This document shows, one piece after another, positions 25,895 through 33,819 of a DNA stretch of 64,000 nt. The first letter of the stretch is position 1; every line of letters begins with the position of its first letter. The notes beneath the pieces were generated by a model. That model made no database searches. It saw nothing but the letters and a program-made list of their open reading frames with translations, and was not told the DNA's origin. Source of the DNA: Gelidibacter sediminis (GTDB taxonomy: Bacteria; Bacteroidota; Bacteroidia; Flavobacteriales; Flavobacteriaceae); contig NZ_SOBW01000008.1 of assembly GCF_004364975.1 (NCBI RefSeq), positions 1,052,610-1,116,609 on the forward strand, written 5' to 3'. The position numbers and the translations under genes are program-made.

Positions 25895-25914
25895 AGAGCA
25901 GTAAAAACTGCTCT
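25895..25914 (-). terminator. Intrinsic terminator after the outer-membrane barrel gene
   Basis: An 8-bp perfect stem, AGAGCAGT with its complement, around AAAA, followed on the minus strand by nine T residues. It lies 25 bases after the stop of the barrel gene and ahead of purC. Confidence 0.85.
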
Positions 25915-25939
25915 TCTAAAATGTATTAATGTGGACTGT

Positions 25940-26446
25940 TTAAAATCTTAAATTATATGTTGCTCCAATTCCTAAAATTCTAATGTCTACATCATGTTCT
26001 GCAAAGGTGTTTTGGTAGTATGCAAAAATGTTCCAATCGTCATTATGATAGCCAATTTGAGGGTTCACATAAAGCCCTCCTTCATTGTTGTCAACATTTA
26101 CCAACAATCCGTACCCAAAATCTGTTCCAATAAACAAACCTTTCTTTTGGAAGTAGTATCTTGCAAAACCAGCTGCTGGAACAATACCAAAATCGTCTAT
26201 CCCCTCTTTACCAAACACATGACTATAACCGGTTGCGAGACCAATACCAAAATTAGGAGTTACCAAAAATTGCCCCTTTACATCCAAGCCGAGAGAAAAC
26301 GACGCATAGTCATTAGCGTCACTCACCGGTAAGCCTGTATTCATCCCAATCTTTAACCATGAGTTATTTGAAGTAATGTCATCAACTTCCTGTGCAAAAG
26401 TTGTGCCTACAACAAGCAATGCTACCACTAAAATAAGCTTCTTCAT
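25940..26446 (-). CDS. Small outer-membrane beta-barrel protein
   Basis: A 168-residue protein with a signal peptide, MKKLILVVALLVVGTTFAQ, and alternating hydrophobic strands rich in Gly, Tyr and Phe that end in TYNLRF, a terminal aromatic as in outer-membrane barrels. It fits the OMP_b-brl (OmpX/OmpW-like, eight-strand) group common in Bacteroidota. No enzyme motif is seen. It is a single-gene unit with its own terminator. The leader contains a possible stem-loop (see 26473-26509). Confidence 0.8.
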   Translation of the reverse strand: MKKLILVVALLVVGTTFAQEVDDITSNNSWLKIGMNTGLPVSDANDYASFSLGLDVKGQFLVTPNFGIGLATGYSHVFGKEGIDDFGIVPAAGFARYYFQKKGLFIGTDFGYGLLVNVDNNEGGLYVNPQIGYHNDDWNIFAYYQNTFAEHDVDIRILGIGATYNLRF

Positions 26447-26472
26447 ATTTCTAAAAAATTTTTAAGTTAATA

Positions 26473-26509
26473 AAACTCAACAGTCAAAAGCTGTACCAAT
26501 ATTGAGTTT
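26473..26509 (-). other. Possible 5'-UTR stem-loop of the barrel gene
   Basis: AAACTCAA (26473-26480) and TTGAGTTT (26502-26509) are exact complements. A second short pair, ACAG with CTGT, forms inside. If the transcript starts upstream, this would lie about 27-63 bases before the ATG. The rest of the 193-base spacer holds a short TTCATG-ACA-CATGAA dyad (26601-26615) near the end of the PhoH gene and no gene. Confidence 0.3.
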
Positions 26510-26639
26510 AGAAACCTGTTGGAATCAATTAAAAACATAAAAGACTGATAGTTAATATTTATAATAAAATTAATGCCTTGTCAGGCCTGTCAGTATGGAT
26601 TTCATGACACATGAAAAAAATCATAGATTAGAGGCCAAT

Positions 26640-27596
26640 TTATAATTCATGATTCTCAATACTTTTATAAGCTTCAATAATCTTTCTGACCAATTTATGA
26701 CGAATGACATCGGTTTCGTCTAAAAAGATGATTCCTACACCTTCTACATTCTTCAAAATTAATAGTGCTTCTTTTAATCCGGAGGTGGTACGTCTTGGCA
26801 AATCTATCTGTCCTGGATCGCCGGTCAATAAAAATTTTGCATTTTTACCCATTCGGGTCAAAAACATTTTCATTTGATTGTGCGTTGTATTCTGACCTTC
26901 ATCCAGTATGACAAAAGCGTTATCTAAGGTACGCCCACGCATAAAGGCCAATGGCGCTATTTGGATGGTTCCGTTTTCAATAAATTGCGCCAACTTTTCA
27001 GCAGGAATCATATCTCTCAGCGCATCATAAAGCGGCTGCATGTACGGATCTAATTTTTCCTTTAAATCGCCTGGTAGAAAACCTAAGTTCTCCCCTGCTT
27101 CCACCGCAGGTCGTGTAAGGATGATTCTTTTAACTTCTTTATTCTTCAATGCCTTTACCGCCAAAGCAACCCCAGTATAGGTCTTACCAGTTCCGGCCGG
27201 TCCAATGGCAAACACCATATCATGTTTGCGCATGCTCTCCACCAATTTACGTTGATTGACTGTTTGGGCTTTTATCACCTTACCACCGACACCGTGAAGA
27301 ATTGCCTCGCCACTTTTGTCAGATGTGGCATAATCTTCACTGCTTTCACTTGTCAAAACATTCTCAATAGCATTTTCATCTATCTTATTGTATTTGGCGT
27401 AATGTTTAAAAAGCATGGTCATGCGCTTGTCAAATTCTTCCAATAAATCTTCATCACCATAGGCTTTTAACTTATTGCCTCTCGCAACGATTTTTATTTT
27501 TGGGAAATATTTTTTAAGTAGTTCAATATTAACGTTATGTGGTCCAAAAAAATCTTTTGGAGCAATTTCTTCTAATTCTATGATAAGTTCGTTCAA
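26640..27596 (-). CDS. phoH: PhoH family ATPase
   Basis: A 318-residue PhoH-like protein. Walker A is GPAGTGKT at 132-139, Walker B is FVILDEGQN near 230, and LTGDPGQIDLPRR is the family's sensor region. The N-terminal 100 residues form the KH-like part seen in PhoH/PhoL proteins. PhoH proteins are superfamily 1-like ATPases linked to RNA handling. The gene stands alone, divergent from the SAM hydrolase gene across a 210-base spacer. Confidence 0.95.
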   Translation of the reverse strand: MNELIIELEEIAPKDFFGPHNVNIELLKKYFPKIKIVARGNKLKAYGDEDLLEEFDKRMTMLFKHYAKYNKIDENAIENVLTSESSEDYATSDKSGEAILHGVGGKVIKAQTVNQRKLVESMRKHDMVFAIGPAGTGKTYTGVALAVKALKNKEVKRIILTRPAVEAGENLGFLPGDLKEKLDPYMQPLYDALRDMIPAEKLAQFIENGTIQIAPLAFMRGRTLDNAFVILDEGQNTTHNQMKMFLTRMGKNAKFLLTGDPGQIDLPRRTTSGLKEALLILKNVEGVGIIFLDETDVIRHKLVRKIIEAYKSIENHEL

Positions 27597-27806
27597 AAGC
27601 TATCGGATTTAATATATTAATCTCTTAAGTTTTATTAGTTTTGTGTGGGTAAAAAAAGTCTCAAAATTTTCACGCTACCATACAAATCTAACTGAAAATT
27701 TTATATATGTTTTATCAAAACATAGAATAAATTGATTTTTTTTAAACAAACATAATTTAATGGCAACACCGTAGAAAACAACCTAAAGCAGAATTTTTAA
27801 AAGTAC

Positions 27807-28640
27807 ATGGCAATCATCACATTAACTACTGATTTTGGAGAAAAAGACCACTTTGTTGGCGCTATAAAAGGATCTATTTATAGTGAGTTGGAAGATGTAA
27901 AGATTGTAGATATCTCTCATGATATCTCGCCCTTTAACGTATTGGAAGCAGCTTACATTATTCAAAATGCCTATAGTAGTTTTCCAAAAGGTTCTATTCA
28001 TTTGATAGGAATTGACTCTGAGCTAAACCCCGAAAACAAACATATTGCGGTTAAATTAAACGATCATTACTTTATATGCGCCAACAATGGCATTATGAGT
28101 ATGATTTGTAATGAAATTACACCTGAAAAGATTGTAGAAATTAATATCCATGACAAAATTGAAACTAATTTTCCTGTTTTAGACGTGTTTGTCAGGGTAG
28201 CCTGCCATATTGCTCGTGGGGGAACCTTAGAAGTTGTAGGCAAAGTGATTTCGGAAATTAAACCAATAAAACATTTGAATCCTTTTGTTAACGATGATCA
28301 GTCTCAAATTATTGGCAGCGTTATATATATTGACAATTATGGCAATGTAGTAACTAATATTCGTCGTAAATTTTTTGAACAGACCCAAAAAGGACGTTCT
28401 TTTGAAATTTCAGCAAGGAATTATAAGTTTAAGGAAATCTATAAAAAGTACAGTGATATTGTTAATTTCGATATCCCAGAAGAAGAACGCCAGGATGAAG
28501 GTCGTGGATTGGTTGTATTTAGCTCATCAGACTATTTAGAGATTGCCATTTATAAAAGTGATAGAGCTACGGTTGGTAGCGCATCAAGTTTAATGGGCTT
28601 ACAAATGCGAGATACGGTAACGGTGAATTTTTCGAATTGA
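27807..28640 (+). CDS. S-adenosyl-L-methionine hydrolase (DUF62, chlorinase/fluorinase superfamily)
   Basis: A 277-residue protein opening with MAIITLTTDFGEKDHF, where D9 contacts the ribose of SAM, followed by VDISHDISPF and FPKGSIHLIGIDSE. These mark the DUF62 family. Most members add water, giving adenosine and methionine; fluorinase and chlorinase are rare specialised relatives, and I see no reason to call one here. It lies first on a plus strand leading to gldF and gldG, a neighbourhood also found in other flavobacteria as far as I recall. A heptamer repeat array follows. Confidence 0.9.
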   Translation: MAIITLTTDFGEKDHFVGAIKGSIYSELEDVKIVDISHDISPFNVLEAAYIIQNAYSSFPKGSIHLIGIDSELNPENKHIAVKLNDHYFICANNGIMSMICNEITPEKIVEINIHDKIETNFPVLDVFVRVACHIARGGTLEVVGKVISEIKPIKHLNPFVNDDQSQIIGSVIYIDNYGNVVTNIRRKFFEQTQKGRSFEISARNYKFKEIYKKYSDIVNFDIPEEERQDEGRGLVVFSSSDYLEIAIYKSDRATVGSASSLMGLQMRDTVTVNFSN

Positions 28641-28658
28641 TTGAAGTTGGCTATGGTT

Positions 28659-28707
28659 GATTGCTCATTGTTGATTGCTGATTGCTGATTGCTGATTGCT
28701 GATTGCT
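28659..28707. repeat. Tandem 7-bp repeat, seven units of GATTGCT
   Basis: Six exact GATTGCT units and one variant (CATTGTT, second position) run without spacers after the SAM hydrolase gene. The following 60 bases hold repeated GACTGAAAA-type words, including AAGACTGAAAAC, also present at 1911-1922. It is a simple tandem array and not a CRISPR. Confidence 0.95.
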
Positions 28708-28783
28708 GAAAATTTAAGTTTAAAGACTGAAAATGGACAGAAGAATGAAGACTGAAAACTGAAAACATACTAAACTATAAACA

Positions 28784-29080
28784 ATGTTTGTACGAATTGT
28801 AAAAATGAGTTTTGAACCGTCAAAAATCGATGCATTTTTAGCGTATTTTGCCACTAAAAAAGAGCTTATTAGAGGTTTTGAAGGGTGTAGATTTTTAGAG
28901 CTTTACAGAGATAAAACAAATGCAAATATATTTTTTACCTATAGCTATTGGGAAAAGGAATCAGATTTGGAAAATTATAGACAGTCTGAGCTGTTTAAGA
29001 ATGTATGGGCCACCACAAAAAAAATGTTTAATGACAAAGCAGAAGCTTGGAGCGTAAACAAATTAGTAACACTTAAATAA
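28784..29080 (+). CDS. ABM-fold (antibiotic biosynthesis monooxygenase-like) protein
   Basis: A 98-residue single-domain protein with the ferredoxin-like ABM fold: VRIVKMSFEPSKIDAFL, FEGCRFLELYRDK, FFTYSYWEKESDLENYRQSELFK and WSVNKLVTL. This fold covers small dimeric quinol monooxygenases and haem-degrading enzymes; no haem-binding residue is clear. The substrate is unknown. It lies 16 bases before gldF in the same direction, so it may be on the gld transcript. Confidence 0.82.
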   Translation: MFVRIVKMSFEPSKIDAFLAYFATKKELIRGFEGCRFLELYRDKTNANIFFTYSYWEKESDLENYRQSELFKNVWATTKKMFNDKAEAWSVNKLVTLK

Positions 29081-29096
29081 TTTACAACATTAATAC

Positions 29097-29807
29097 ATGT
29101 TTGCAATATTTAAAAAAGAAATCAATGCGTTTTTTGCATCTCCAATAGGTTACTTGGTAATTGCATTGTTTTTAGTACTCAACGGACTTTTTCTGTGGCT
29201 TTTTAAAGGCGATTTTAATATTTTGGAAAGTGGTTTTGCTGAATTGACACCATTTTTCCTTTTGGCACCTTGGATTCTTATTTTCTTGGTTCCTGCAGTT
29301 ACCATGCGCAGTTTTTCCGATGAAAAGAAACAAGGAACCTTAGAGCTTTTGGTTACCAAACCCTTATCTCACCTTCAAATTGTAATGGGTAAGTATTTAG
29401 CCGCATTAATACTCATCATATTTGCATTGCTGCCAACCCTGCTTTACATCGTGGCATTAGACAATTTAAAAATGAGTGCCAATGTTTTAGACTATGGGAG
29501 TATTATTGGTTCTTACCTCGGATTGATCTTTTTAGTGGCCGCTTATACCGCTATCGGCCTTTTTGCCTCAACCCTATCTGACAATCAAATTGTGGCGTTT
29601 TTAAGTGCTGTATTTCTTTGTTTCTTCTTTTATTTCGGTTTTGAAGGCCTTTCCAATTTGAGTTCTTGGCCCATAGAATCATTAGGGATGGAAGCACACT
29701 TTAACAGCATCAGTAGAGGTGTTTTGGACACTAGAGATTTAATTTATTTTATTAGTATTTCAATATTTTTTATTGCCTTGACCCAACTCAACATTCAAAA
29801 AAAATAA
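29097..29807 (+). CDS. gldF: Gliding motility ABC transporter permease GldF
   Basis: A 236-residue inner-membrane permease with six helices. The start MFAIFKKEINAFFASPIGYL and the VTMRSFSDEKKQGTLELLVTKPL block are characteristic of GldF and related ABC-2 permeases. In Flavobacterium johnsoniae GldF works with GldG and the ATPase GldA and is needed for gliding; the transported molecule is not known. GldA is not in the window. Unusually, gldG does not follow directly: a 164-residue gene starts one base after the stop. Confidence 0.93.
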   Translation: MFAIFKKEINAFFASPIGYLVIALFLVLNGLFLWLFKGDFNILESGFAELTPFFLLAPWILIFLVPAVTMRSFSDEKKQGTLELLVTKPLSHLQIVMGKYLAALILIIFALLPTLLYIVALDNLKMSANVLDYGSIIGSYLGLIFLVAAYTAIGLFASTLSDNQIVAFLSAVFLCFFFYFGFEGLSNLSSWPIESLGMEAHFNSISRGVLDTRDLIYFISISIFFIALTQLNIQKK

Positions 29808-29808
29808 T

Positions 29809-30303
29809 ATGATCATTACGCCATTACTTGTTGTTTTTTCAGTTATCGTATTTACCCTGACTTTTCTATTTGTTAATACAATAGATGACCGAAAATGGAT
29901 TACAATTCCACTAAGCATTATTTTAACCCCATTTATTTACTTCTATGCGTTTTATCCTATGTTAAATATTTTCAGCAGCTATCATCATGAAAAATATTTT
30001 GACTCTGAACTATGGCATAAAAATCCGTCGTTTCGCTATGAAATGTATGATAATATCATTGAAACAGACACGTTGATTGGTATTTCAAAACCAAAAATAA
30101 AAGAACTTTTAGGAACCTATGAATGGTTGTCTTGGGATGAAACATTAGATGCCCACAATGAGAATCGTTGGAATTATGGAATTGGTATTCTACCCGGGGC
30201 ATTCAATAGTCAATCTGAAGCAATGGAGATTGTATTCGATAATGACACAGTACGTCAAATAAACACCTATAAAATTACCCTTAAAACGGATGCTAAAAAA
30301 TAA
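29809..30303 (+). CDS. Unknown membrane-anchored protein between gldF and gldG
   Basis: A 164-residue protein with two N-terminal membrane helices (about 3-25 and 35-55) and then a soluble domain of 100 residues. The soluble part reads TLIGISKPKIKELLGTYEW, then WNYGIG and AMEIVFDNDTVRQI. This sequence pattern resembles the SmpA/OmlA (BamE-like) small domain, where a start helix and GxP-like turn are followed by a short sheet. The resemblance is by eye only. It starts one base after gldF and overlaps gldG by 14 bases, so it is translated with both. Most gldF-gldG pairs I know have no gene here. Confidence 0.7.
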   Translation: MIITPLLVVFSVIVFTLTFLFVNTIDDRKWITIPLSIILTPFIYFYAFYPMLNIFSSYHHEKYFDSELWHKNPSFRYEMYDNIIETDTLIGISKPKIKELLGTYEWLSWDETLDAHNENRWNYGIGILPGAFNSQSEAMEIVFDNDTVRQINTYKITLKTDAKK

Positions 30304-31960
30304 ATCCACTCTTTTCAAAATTATAGTCCTTCTAATTGCTTTAATCTCATTAAATTGGGTTGGGGGTTACATATACAAACGATTTGATTTGACGCAAAAC
30401 AAACGTTATACCCTCTCTCAATCTGCTTTAGCTACTGTCAAGGATGTTAAATCGCCATTAATTGTGGATGTGTTTTTAGAAGGTAACTTTCCGTCTGAAT
30501 TTAGACGTTTAAGAAATGAAACCGAGCAGTTGCTGGAGGAGTTTGCAATAGACAATGATCATATTATCTTTAACTTCATTAATCCGTTGGCAGATGAAAA
30601 GTCACGCAATGCCAACATCGAGCAATTGGTAGAACGCGGATTAGAACCTTTACAATTGAGTGTCAACGCCAATGGGAAGACCTCTCAAGAATTGATATTT
30701 CCATGGGCTTTGGCCAGTTATAACGACCAAACGGTTAAAATCCCATTAATAAAGAATAAAATTGGCGCTTCACAACAAGAACTTGTAACAAATTCCATTC
30801 AGCATTTGGAATATGCCTTTGCGGAAGGATTCCAAAAATTGGTCACCCCAAAAAGTAAAAAGATTGCCATATTAAAAGGTAATGGCCAATTAGGAGATGT
30901 TTATTTGGCAGATATTCTTCAAACTATAAAAGAACATTATTTTATTGCACCTTTTACTTTAGATAGTGTAGCTACAAATGCAGTAGGCACTTTGAGCAAG
31001 CTTAAGACGTTTGATTTGATTATTTCTGCAAAGCCTACTCAGGCATTTTCTGAAGAAGAGAAATTGGTTTTGGACCAATATACCATGAATGGTGGCAAGA
31101 GTTTATGGCTCACCGAAAGCATTCTGATGGATAAAGACAGTCTTTACAATGACGAAGGCCGAGGCATTGCGATGCGAAATGAACTTAATCTTAATGATTT
31201 CTTCTTCTCTTATGGGGTGCGTATCAATCCGGTAATGGTTAGTGATTTATACTCAGCACCAATAACCATAGCCATTGGTGAAGGTAGTAATGCACAATTT
31301 CAACCCTTAAAATGGCCCTATTCGCCATTAGCTGCCGGAAACCCTGAGCACCCTATTACAAGTAATTTGAACTTGGTAAAATTCGATTTTGCGAGTCAAA
31401 TAGACACTTTAGTAAGCAGCACCCAAAAAACCATCCTCTTACAAAGTTCTAAACTTTCAAAATTAGAAGGTGTGCCCAAGGAAATTTCTTTAGAAATTGT
31501 GACGGAAGATCAAGACCCAACCACTTTCACCAAAGGACCGCAAACCTTAGCCGTGCTATTGGAAGGCGAATTTACATCAGCCTACAAAAACCGGATTAAA
31601 CCTTTCAATAATTCTACTCACAAAGACAGTAGTCCAATTACCAAAATGATTGTGATTGCCGATGGTGATATTATCAAAAATGATGTTATTAAAAACAAAC
31701 CGCAAGAGTTAGGCTTTGACCGTTGGACCGGACAAAGCTTTGGTAATAAGGAATTTTTAATCAATTCCGTCAATTACCTCTTAAACGACGATGGCTTGTT
31801 GGATGTCAGAACTAAAGATATCAATATTGCATTTTTAGATCCTGAAACTACGATTGAGACTAAAACGCAATGGCAGATCATCACCATTGCCCTGCCACTG
31901 GTAATTCTAGTCATATTTGGCGTTTTATTTAACTTTATCAGACGTAAAAAATACGCTTAA
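30290..31960 (+). CDS. gldG: Gliding motility ABC transporter substrate-binding protein GldG
   Basis: A 556-residue protein of usual GldG length. An N-terminal membrane helix (about 9-28) is followed by a large periplasmic part opening with RFDLTQNKRYTLSQSAL and VDVFLEGNFPSEFRRL, both GldG/DUF4350-type ABC periplasmic signatures, and a C-terminal helix (about 530-549) ending in RRKK. It is the partner of GldF in gliding motility. The start overlaps the unknown gene before it. A hairpin terminator follows at 32004-32033. Confidence 0.93.
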   Translation: MLKNKSTLFKIIVLLIALISLNWVGGYIYKRFDLTQNKRYTLSQSALATVKDVKSPLIVDVFLEGNFPSEFRRLRNETEQLLEEFAIDNDHIIFNFINPLADEKSRNANIEQLVERGLEPLQLSVNANGKTSQELIFPWALASYNDQTVKIPLIKNKIGASQQELVTNSIQHLEYAFAEGFQKLVTPKSKKIAILKGNGQLGDVYLADILQTIKEHYFIAPFTLDSVATNAVGTLSKLKTFDLIISAKPTQAFSEEEKLVLDQYTMNGGKSLWLTESILMDKDSLYNDEGRGIAMRNELNLNDFFFSYGVRINPVMVSDLYSAPITIAIGEGSNAQFQPLKWPYSPLAAGNPEHPITSNLNLVKFDFASQIDTLVSSTQKTILLQSSKLSKLEGVPKEISLEIVTEDQDPTTFTKGPQTLAVLLEGEFTSAYKNRIKPFNNSTHKDSSPITKMIVIADGDIIKNDVIKNKPQELGFDRWTGQSFGNKEFLINSVNYLLNDDGLLDVRTKDINIAFLDPETTIETKTQWQIITIALPLVILVIFGVLFNFIRRKKYA

Positions 31961-32003
31961 TATAGCTCCCAAATCCTGATTTATAGCTTCCGATTGTATT
32001 GCC

Positions 32004-32033
32004 TAAAATTCGCATTTAGTATTGCGAATTTTA
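32004..32033 (+). terminator. Terminator of the gldF-gldG unit
   Basis: An 11-bp perfect stem, TAAAATTCGCA with its complement, around an 8-base loop, followed by AATCTTT. The trailing T run is short, so efficiency is uncertain. The remaining spacer before dnaN is AT-rich without a reading frame I support. Confidence 0.6.
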
Positions 32034-32181
32034 AATCTTTCCTAGCTAAAATTTACGATCGTGACGGCGACTTTTAGTTGCCCTTGCATAAAATAAAGAA
32101 AAGCCTGTAATAAGCTTAACATATACACAAACTGTTAATAAAATTGTATAAGTTAGGTCTAGGAGTATCACATTAAACAAA

Positions 32182-32189
32182 TATATTTG
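32182..32189 (+). promoter_or_regulatory. Probable -7 box for dnaN
   Basis: TATATTTG matches the Bacteroidota TAnnTTTG -7 consensus at every fixed position and lies 37 bases before the dnaN ATG. No TTG at about -33 is found, so only this half of the promoter is supported. Confidence 0.4.
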
Positions 32190-32226
32190 CTTTGTCTAAT
32201 ATCTAACATACAAAATAAACACATAC

Positions 32227-33345
32227 ATGAAGTTTATCGTATCAAGTACCTATTTACTCAAACAATTGCAAGTGTTGGGAGGGGTCATAAATAACTCAAA
32301 TACCTTACCTATCCTAGATAATTTCTTGTTTGAACTTAATGATTCTAAACTTACCGTTTCTGCAAGTGATTTAGAGACTACAATGTCTTCAATTATTGAT
32401 GTTGAAAGTACAAGTGTAGGAAGCATTGCATTGCCTGCACGTTTGTTATTGGACACTCTTAAGACGTTTCCTGAGCAACCTCTTACTTTTGTTGTAGAAG
32501 ATAACAATACTGTTGAAATTAGCTCTAACCACGGTAAATATGCCTTGGCGTATGTTGACGGTAACGAATTCCCAAAAGCAGTTGCGCTAGAAAACCCAAG
32601 CACCACCATGGTTATGGGAGATATTCTTGCCACCGCCATTAGCAAAACTATCTTTGCTGCGGGAAATGACGATTTACGCCCTGTAATGAGCGGTGTATTC
32701 TTTCAGTTTTCTACTGAAGGCCTCACGTTTGTGGCCACTGATGCGCATAAATTAGTAAAATATACTCGTGAAGATGTGACTGCCAATCAGGTTGCTGAAT
32801 TTATAATGCCAAAGAAACCTTTAAATCTTCTAAAAGGAATTTTAGCAGGTAATGAGGAAGCTGTGACAATTGAATACAATGACTCTAATGCCAAATTTAC
32901 TTTTGAAAACTCCGTATTGGTATGTCGCTTAATTGACGGAAAATATCCTAACTACGAGGCGGTAATTCCAAAAGAAAATCCAAATAAACTGACTATAGAC
33001 AGAAACCAATTCTTGAACTCTGTTAAACGTGTGAGCATTTTCTCTAACAAAACAACGCATCAAATCCGTTTGAAAATTGCTGGTGCTGAATTGAATATTT
33101 CTGCTGAAGATATTGATTACAGTAACAAAGCTGAAGAACGTTTAACTTGTGATTACCAAGGTGATGATATGCAAATTGGGTTCAACTCCCGTTTCTTGAC
33201 AGAAATGTTGAACAATCTTGGTGCTAGTGAGGTGCAACTTGAAATGAGTTTACCAAACCGTGCTGGAATCTTAACCCCCATTGATGGATTAGATGAGGGT
33301 GAGCGCGTGACCATGTTAGTGATGCCGGTGATGTTAAATAATTAA
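32227..33345 (+). CDS. dnaN: DNA polymerase III subunit beta (sliding clamp)
   Basis: A 372-residue clamp protein with the three repeated domains. It opens with MKFIVSSTYLLKQLQVLGGVINNSN, has ALPARLLLDTLKTFPE in the first domain, RPVMSGVFFQFS at the start of the second and ends MLVMPVMLNN, the usual C-terminal clamp signature (hydrophobic plus MP..). It encircles DNA and holds the replicative polymerase. It has its own promoter-like box and terminator. In this group dnaN is found beside gld genes and away from dnaA. Confidence 0.97.
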   Translation: MKFIVSSTYLLKQLQVLGGVINNSNTLPILDNFLFELNDSKLTVSASDLETTMSSIIDVESTSVGSIALPARLLLDTLKTFPEQPLTFVVEDNNTVEISSNHGKYALAYVDGNEFPKAVALENPSTTMVMGDILATAISKTIFAAGNDDLRPVMSGVFFQFSTEGLTFVATDAHKLVKYTREDVTANQVAEFIMPKKPLNLLKGILAGNEEAVTIEYNDSNAKFTFENSVLVCRLIDGKYPNYEAVIPKENPNKLTIDRNQFLNSVKRVSIFSNKTTHQIRLKIAGAELNISAEDIDYSNKAEERLTCDYQGDDMQIGFNSRFLTEMLNNLGASEVQLEMSLPNRAGILTPIDGLDEGERVTMLVMPVMLNN

Positions 33346-33363
33346 AACAAACTTTTCTATATA

Positions 33364-33395
33364 AAAAACGCCTACTGTAAAAAGTAGGCGTTTTT
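33364..33395. terminator. Bidirectional terminator after dnaN
   Basis: A 13-bp perfect stem, AAAAACGCCTACT with its complement, around GTAAAA. It has T runs in both reading directions and separates convergent dnaN and the DUF4870 gene. Confidence 0.9.
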
Positions 33396-33413
33396 GCTTT
33401 ATCTCATGATTGT

Positions 33414-33752
33414 TTAACTAATAAAATTAAAAGATAAAGGGTATTTTGGTATTTCGCCATTGCTCGCTTTTATGGCATTTATAACAGGAATTACGATGGC
33501 TATAATTCCTAATACGATAAATCCCACTAAGCCAATCCCACAAAATAAAATAAGTGGCACGCAAATGATACAATACACTATTAAGCTTAATTGAAAATTG
33601 ATAATGTTTTTACCATGCTCTTCCATCTGATACACTTTCTCCTTTTGTGTGAGCCAAATGATTAAGGGCAGAATTAAACTTCCAAAACCTATGACTAAGG
33701 TTACCAGTTGGCTTAAATGTGTAATGACGATTAATTGTCTGTCTTCTCTCAT
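33414..33752 (-). CDS. DUF4870 membrane protein
   Basis: I start at the ATG giving MREDRQLIVITHLSQLVTLV, the normal DUF4870 opening; the longer frame adds 17 residues without family support. The 112-residue protein has three to four membrane helices and the conserved loop MEEHGKNIINFQLSLIVY, which contains the HxxxxxNFQ motif of the family, and a closing PVINAIKASNGEIPKYPLSF. It is a small inner-membrane protein of unknown function. The convergent dnaN terminator serves its 3' end. Confidence 0.85.
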   Translation of the reverse strand: MREDRQLIVITHLSQLVTLVIGFGSLILPLIIWLTQKEKVYQMEEHGKNIINFQLSLIVYCIICVPLILFCGIGLVGFIVLGIIAIVIPVINAIKASNGEIPKYPLSFNFIS

Positions 33753-33819
33753 GTTGATTTGATTGTTGATGATTGATGTACTTATGTGACGCATCATAAC
33801 CAAAAATGTTACAACTAAA

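Noticed and set aside
27707-27723. ATGTTTT-ATC-AAAACAT palindrome upstream of the SAM hydrolase as an operator
   Set aside because: Only A/T-rich arms of 7 bp, likely by chance in a very AT-rich spacer; no regulator nearby.
27807-28640. Fluorinase or chlorinase, hence halogenated natural product synthesis
   Set aside because: The DUF62 family is mainly SAM hydrolase; no biosynthetic neighbours or halogenase-specific signs were visible.
28659-28707. CRISPR-like array or phage attachment repeat
   Set aside because: Adjacent heptamers without spacers; no integrase or phage gene nearby.
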